Positions 60,621 through 64,000 of a DNA stretch of 64,000 nt are shown piece by piece. The stretch's first letter is position 1, and each line of letters opens with the position of its first letter. The position numbers and the translations under genes are program-made. The notes beneath the pieces were generated by a model that saw only the letters and a program-made list of their open reading frames with translations, was not told where the DNA came from and made no database searches. The stretch spans positions 992,001 through 1,056,000 of the forward strand of contig OY970153.1 of the NCBI GenBank assembly GCA_963706385.1, read 5' to 3'. Source of the stretch: Poindextera sp963706385. GTDB lineage: Bacteria; Pseudomonadota; Alphaproteobacteria; Caulobacterales; Caulobacteraceae.

Positions 60621-61388
60621 TCAGCTCCGAGCAATAATTTCTGCGTCTGGATAGGCCTTATCTTCCTTATAGAGGATGACATAGCCCAATAGCTTTGTCG
60701 CTTGCCAGCCAGACGGAAGCTGTCGGACCACATCTCCGATCGCGGCTCGGGCCGACATTGGACCCTTCTCGCAGCGCACCATTGTCTCTTCGAGATCCGA
60801 GTGGAGATTGCGACGCCCGCCGGGACGTTGAATTCGAAAGGTGTATGGCACGGCAGCCCGTAGCAGATTCAACACCTCCGCCGCAGTGCCGCTGCTTGGA
60901 AGTCCGAAATCCATTTCTCGGTCGATATCGATCGGGTGCTGGTAGTCAAAATTTTCCGGTTTATTCCGTGTTGTGTCACGCTCGCGCCCTGGATCATTTG
61001 ACCCGAAGCCACTTCCATTCCAGGCCAAGCCGCCCACGCCACCGTAATGCCGAATCAGGTCTCCCTCGATATCAACAGCAGTAAAGACGTAGACGCGGAT
61101 CGCTTTGAACGAGACGTTCACGGGATCAAGATTGAGCCGGTGGAGAATTTTTTTACTGTGCCTCACTAGGCGATTCATCAATCCTGATTTTGCATCGGTC
61201 TTACCAACGTAGACCGGTGTTTTGTTATGAAATAACTGATAAATACCCTGCTCTTCGGGCAGGATTGACGTATTCTCGATCAACAGCGGTGCTTGCTCGA
61301 CCTGATCCAGCGTATCGACGAGACTACGTAGCAGCGCGACCGGAAGGTCGAACTCCAACTCGGCATATCCGGGCACTGATGGAAGCAT
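60621..61388 (-). CDS. GIY-YIG type II restriction endonuclease, Eco29kI-like
   Basis: The 255-residue protein has the GIY-YIG core: GIY at 48-50, YVGK at 60-63, an Arg/His pair in NRLVRHSKK (R73, H77) and acidic E108 in DIEGD. It then has the family's HYGGVGGLAWNGSGFGSND block. This resembles Eco29kI/NgoMIII-type enzymes, which cut CCGCGG; specificity is inferred. ATG 61388 has GGAG 8 bp upstream; the TTG at 61403 was rejected. It converges on the methyltransferase gene with a 14-bp gap, the usual layout of type II systems. Confidence 0.85.
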   Translation of the reverse strand: MLPSVPGYAELEFDLPVALLRSLVDTLDQVEQAPLLIENTSILPEEQGIYQLFHNKTPVYVGKTDAKSGLMNRLVRHSKKILHRLNLDPVNVSFKAIRVYVFTAVDIEGDLIRHYGGVGGLAWNGSGFGSNDPGRERDTTRNKPENFDYQHPIDIDREMDFGLPSSGTAAEVLNLLRAAVPYTFRIQRPGGRRNLHSDLEETMVRCEKGPMSARAAIGDVVRQLPSGWQATKLLGYVILYKEDKAYPDAEIIARS

Positions 61389-61553
61389 CGGCCGGCGCTC
61401 CAAGCTTTTTGCCGAGAACAGCTGAGCCGCGTCGCGGGCTAGGTCACGGCGATGATGGGATATCAGTCACCGTTGGCCTACATCAAACGTTATTAAGAGC
61501 TACGCGCCTTCGGAGGTCGACAGACCGACGCGAGTGCAACGCCGCCCTCCCCC

Positions 61554-62687
61554 TCACGCCGCCAGCGGCTGCGGGTTCAGCGCCTTCAACGCCGGCATCA
61601 CCGCCTTGGCGAACAGGCGCATGCTGTTTTCCGCCTCGGCCATCGGCATCGAGCCGTATTTGAAGATGAACATCAGCTCGTCGGCGCCGAACTGGTGGGC
61701 CAGGTCGCTGGCGCGGGCGATGGTCTCCTCGGGCGTGCCCCAGGGGTGGCTGTTGTAGAAGCCGTGGGTGAACATGGACTTGTCCTGGCGCAGCGCCTCG
61801 GACTGGGCGGCGTAGGCCTCGTAGCCCTTGATGTGCTGCAGGTGGCTGCCGAGCAGTTCGTAGTGGCGCAGCGCCGAGTCGGCGTATTCGACCATGTAGC
61901 GCTCGGCCCCGGCCTGGGCCGCTTCGTGCGTTTCCGCGACATAGGTCCAGAGGGCCAGCTTGGTGCGCACGGGCGGGTGGCCGGCGTCTTTGCTCAGCTT
62001 GGCGTACTGGCGCATGTTGGCCAGCGCCGCCTCCAGGCTGGTGGTGGGGATGGTCAGCGGGCGCACGCCGTGCTTGGCGGTGATCTGCACCGTCTGTTCG
62101 GTGCCGCCGGCGCACCACAGGTTGACGCTCAGGTCGCGCTCGGGCTGGGGCCGCAGGCGCAGGTCATGCACCTTGTAGAACTCGCCGTCGAAGTCGCACT
62201 GGCCGGTGGCCAGGAGCTGCTTGAGCACCTGCAGCCCCTCGTCGAAGCGCAGCCGGGCCTCGTTCTGGTCGACGCCCAGCCCGTCATATTCGCGCCGCCC
62301 CAGGCCCCGTCCGACGCCGCAGATCACGTTGCGGCCCTCGCCCAGGAAGGCGTCGAGCATGTTGACGTCCTCGGCGATGCGCACCGGATTGTGCCAGGGC
62401 AGCACGGTGACCATGGTGCCCAGGTCCACCCGCTTGGTGATGCCGGCGATGTAGGTCAGGTACTGCAGCGGGTTGGTCACCATCGTATAGGGCGTGAAGT
62501 GGTGCTCGATGGTCCAGACCGAGTCGAAGCCGCTGTCGTCGGCGATGCGCGCGATGCCGATCTCCTCGTTGAAGATCTCGCGGTCGGACCGGGCCGGGCG
62601 CTTGGGCGCCGGCTTGCCCTGCTCCTCGGCCTCGTAGCGGTCCCAGTCGGTGTAGTTCTGATTGAAGATCGTCGCGCCCACCCGCAT
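61554..62687 (-). CDS. LLM-class flavin-dependent oxidoreductase
   Basis: The 377-residue TIM-barrel protein has the bacterial luciferase-like layout: IGIARIADDSGFDSVWTIEHHFTPYTMVTNPLQYLTYIAG, TMVTVLPWHNPVRIAEDVNMLD, GVGRGLGRREYDGLGVDQNEARLRFDEGL and a C-terminal FKYGSMPMAEAENSMRLFAK. Such enzymes use FMNH2 or F420; FMN is likely in proteobacteria. The substrate is unknown. It lies beside the RM island, with 165 bp separating it from the endonuclease start; that gap holds no further feature I can support. Confidence 0.9.
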   Translation of the reverse strand: MRVGATIFNQNYTDWDRYEAEEQGKPAPKRPARSDREIFNEEIGIARIADDSGFDSVWTIEHHFTPYTMVTNPLQYLTYIAGITKRVDLGTMVTVLPWHNPVRIAEDVNMLDAFLGEGRNVICGVGRGLGRREYDGLGVDQNEARLRFDEGLQVLKQLLATGQCDFDGEFYKVHDLRLRPQPERDLSVNLWCAGGTEQTVQITAKHGVRPLTIPTTSLEAALANMRQYAKLSKDAGHPPVRTKLALWTYVAETHEAAQAGAERYMVEYADSALRHYELLGSHLQHIKGYEAYAAQSEALRQDKSMFTHGFYNSHPWGTPEETIARASDLAHQFGADELMFIFKYGSMPMAEAENSMRLFAKAVMPALKALNPQPLAA

Positions 62688-62789
62688 CTCGCCGTTTCCT
62701 CCACGCTCGTTGGCGTCAGCTTATCGGCGATCACTCTAACGACGGGACGGACGCGCCGACAATCCCGGACGCGGCGAAATCGCGCGGAG

Positions 62790-62837
62790 GAGCGCGTTCC
62801 GCAAAAGTGGATCCGGTTTTGCGATCAGAACGCGCTC
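62790..62837 (+). repeat. Half-copy of the double-hairpin repeat
   Basis: GAGCGCGTTC (62790-62799) and GAACGCGCTC (62828-62837), with GCAAAA/TTTTGC inside, reproduce the first hairpin of the 116-bp repeats at 31309-31424 and 32415-32530, with one central difference. The second hairpin is absent: after CAAATTTTTGA the sequence leaves the repeat. It ends 16 bp before the stop of a minus-strand gene. Confidence 0.88.
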
Positions 62838-62853
62838 AAATTTTTGATCGCCT

Positions 62854-64000
62854 CTACGCGCGCGCCAGCATCGCCTGGAACGTCGCCAGGATGGTCTTCA
62901 CGTAGGGGTTCTTGTGCGCGAACGGGCCGTCATCGGCCTCGGGGTGGACCAGCATGGTGGCGTTGGCCTCGAACACCATCACCGCGCCGTCGGCCAGCAC
63001 GGTGAAGTCCAGGCCCGCGTAGTCCAGGTCAAGCCTGCGGCCGATGGCGGCGACGGCGGCCACGGCGCGCGGGCCGATCGCGGCCTCGGGGTCTTCGAGG
63101 AAGGCGCGCTCCTCGGCGATGCGGGCGGCGTCGCCCACCATGTCGGCCGAGCCGTGGTGCACCAGCCAGTTCGGGGAGATCGCCAGGTGGTAGGGGAAGG
63201 CCACGCGATCGACGAAGATCATCCGGTATTTGCGGTAGAGGCCGTCGGGCGAGGCGAAGTCGCGATAGGCGGTGAGGTAGGCCGCCTCGTCCGGCCCCAG
63301 CGCGATGGCGCCCAGCGCCTTGGCCGTCTCGGCCCTGACCAGCCCCTTGCCGCCGTGCGAGCCGGCCGGCCGCACCAGCACCGGCGTCTTCAGTCCCGCC
63401 TGCTTCGCCGCCCCGGCGAGGCCGCGCGCGCCCAGCGCCCGCCCGGCGATCCGCGCCGTGGCCGGAACCACCACGTCCGGCAGATCGCCCAGCAGGTCCG
63501 CCGCCAGATGCCGCGCGGTGCGCGCCACCTTGGCCGGATCGTTCAGCGCCGGCTTGGCGCAGGTCGCCAGAAAGCCTTGGACATTGGCCTCGGTCGGCCC
63601 GGCCAGATCCGGATCGCCGATGGCGTTGAACACCACGTCATACGCCGGCAGCCGATCGGCCTGGCCGGCGGTCGCATATTCGACGAACCAGTTGATCCGG
63701 GTGTAGCGGTCCTTGGGCATCAGATGGCGGAACGGCACGTTGCCGCCCTCGGCGGTGGTCAGGATCAGCACCCGCCGTTCAGGCTCGGCGGCGGCTTCGA
63801 CGAACAGGTTCTGGCGGCCATAGGCGAAGTCGCGGTGGCGGCGGGCCTGCTCGGCCTCGCCCGCCTCGGCCAGGATGCCCGCCAGGCTCTGGTGGGCGGC
63901 GATCATCCCGGGGTCGATGGCCAGCGCCAACTCATAGCAGCCGCGCGCGACCTCCGGCCGGTCGGACATCAGATAGACCGCGCCCAGACTGGCGTGCGCC
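62854..64000 (-). CDS. TPR-ATP-grasp domain protein (N-terminus outside window)
   Basis: The gene reads leftward from beyond 64000 to a stop at 62854-62856, giving at least 381 residues. The visible N-terminal part carries tetratricopeptide repeats (AHASLGAVYLMSDRPEVARGCYELALAIDPGMIAAHQSLAGILAEAGE). A linker follows, then an ATP-grasp-like domain with VLVRPAGSHGGKGLVRAE (nucleotide-binding loop), DYAGLDFTVL and VMVFEANATMLVHPE, the E-x-N metal site. ATP-grasp enzymes join carboxylates to amines or other nucleophiles; the TPR part may bring a protein or peptide partner. Function not assigned. Confidence 0.78.
   Translation of the reverse strand, partial: AHASLGAVYLMSDRPEVARGCYELALAIDPGMIAAHQSLAGILAEAGEAEQARRHRDFAYGRQNLFVEAAAEPERRVLILTTAEGGNVPFRHLMPKDRYTRINWFVEYATAGQADRLPAYDVVFNAIGDPDLAGPTEANVQGFLATCAKPALNDPAKVARTARHLAADLLGDLPDVVVPATARIAGRALGARGLAGAAKQAGLKTPVLVRPAGSHGGKGLVRAETAKALGAIALGPDEAAYLTAYRDFASPDGLYRKYRMIFVDRVAFPYHLAISPNWLVHHGSADMVGDAARIAEERAFLEDPEAAIGPRAVAAVAAIGRRLDLDYAGLDFTVLADGAVMVFEANATMLVHPEADDGPFAHKNPYVKTILATFQAMLARA

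Overview
The window is a GC-rich chromosomal segment of an alphaproteobacterium, most likely from the Caulobacterales (Caulobacter/Phenylobacterium group). This rests on family content: DUF4170, DUF2093, DUF4260 and DUF1134 (EipA) proteins, a KpsF-type arabinose-5-phosphate isomerase, an LLM flavin oxidoreductase, and a candidate ROSE-type leader on a small heat-shock gene. Many neighbouring genes also share 4-nt stop/start overlaps. No organism name can be proved from the sequence alone. No rRNA, tRNA or CRISPR array was seen.

Layout. 1-4.5 kb: minus-strand catabolic and housekeeping genes (a D-amino-acid-dehydrogenase-like flavoprotein with a ThDP enzyme, a nitronate-monooxygenase-like protein, a TrmJ-like RNA methyltransferase) and a frameshifted esterase remnant. 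4.6-14.7 kb: icd, ubiA, a desaturase, a methyltransferase gene split by an inserted element, ubiD, pmbA and an IMPase-family gene. 14.9-20.4 kb: a lipid A block, with a tyrosine-phosphatase homologue divergent from an overlapping msbA-DUF374-waaA-lpxK run. 20.4-23.2 kb: a DevBCA-like exporter. 23.4-35.3 kb: purD, xseA, an LpxL-type acyltransferase, hisN, a hydrolase framed by inverted 116-bp repeats, hsp20, a pentapeptide-repeat protein and gpmA. 35.5-49.5 kb: envelope sugar metabolism (kdsD, phosphohexomutase, ugd, glmM, glmS, galU, a nucleotide-sugar epimerase, GT4 and GT9 glycosyltransferases) plus an orphan Flp pilin. 49.5-59 kb: translation genes (infC, rpmI, rplT, pheS, pheT, lepA) and eipA. 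59-61.4 kb: a restriction-modification island (vsr, C5 methyltransferase, GIY-YIG endonuclease). 61.5-64 kb: an LLM oxidoreductase and a TPR/ATP-grasp protein that runs off the window.

The genes work together mainly in building the outer membrane. glmS and glmM feed UDP-GlcNAc, kdsD feeds KDO, and waaA, lpxK, the acyltransferases and msbA make and flip lipid A. galU, ugd, the epimerase and the phosphohexomutase supply nucleotide sugars to the GT4 and GT9 enzymes.

The most unusual structures are: (1) an 826-bp element with imperfect terminal inverted repeats and a 10-bp target-like duplication, carrying two small unknown genes and no transposase, that splits an ETF-beta lysine methyltransferase-like gene; (2) a pair of 116-bp CTAG-bounded double-hairpin repeats in opposite orientation around a hydrolase gene, which encode both its C-terminal tail and the hisN stop codon, so that inversion would leave the gene intact; and (3) the vsr/methyltransferase/Eco29kI-like restriction island beside lepA.
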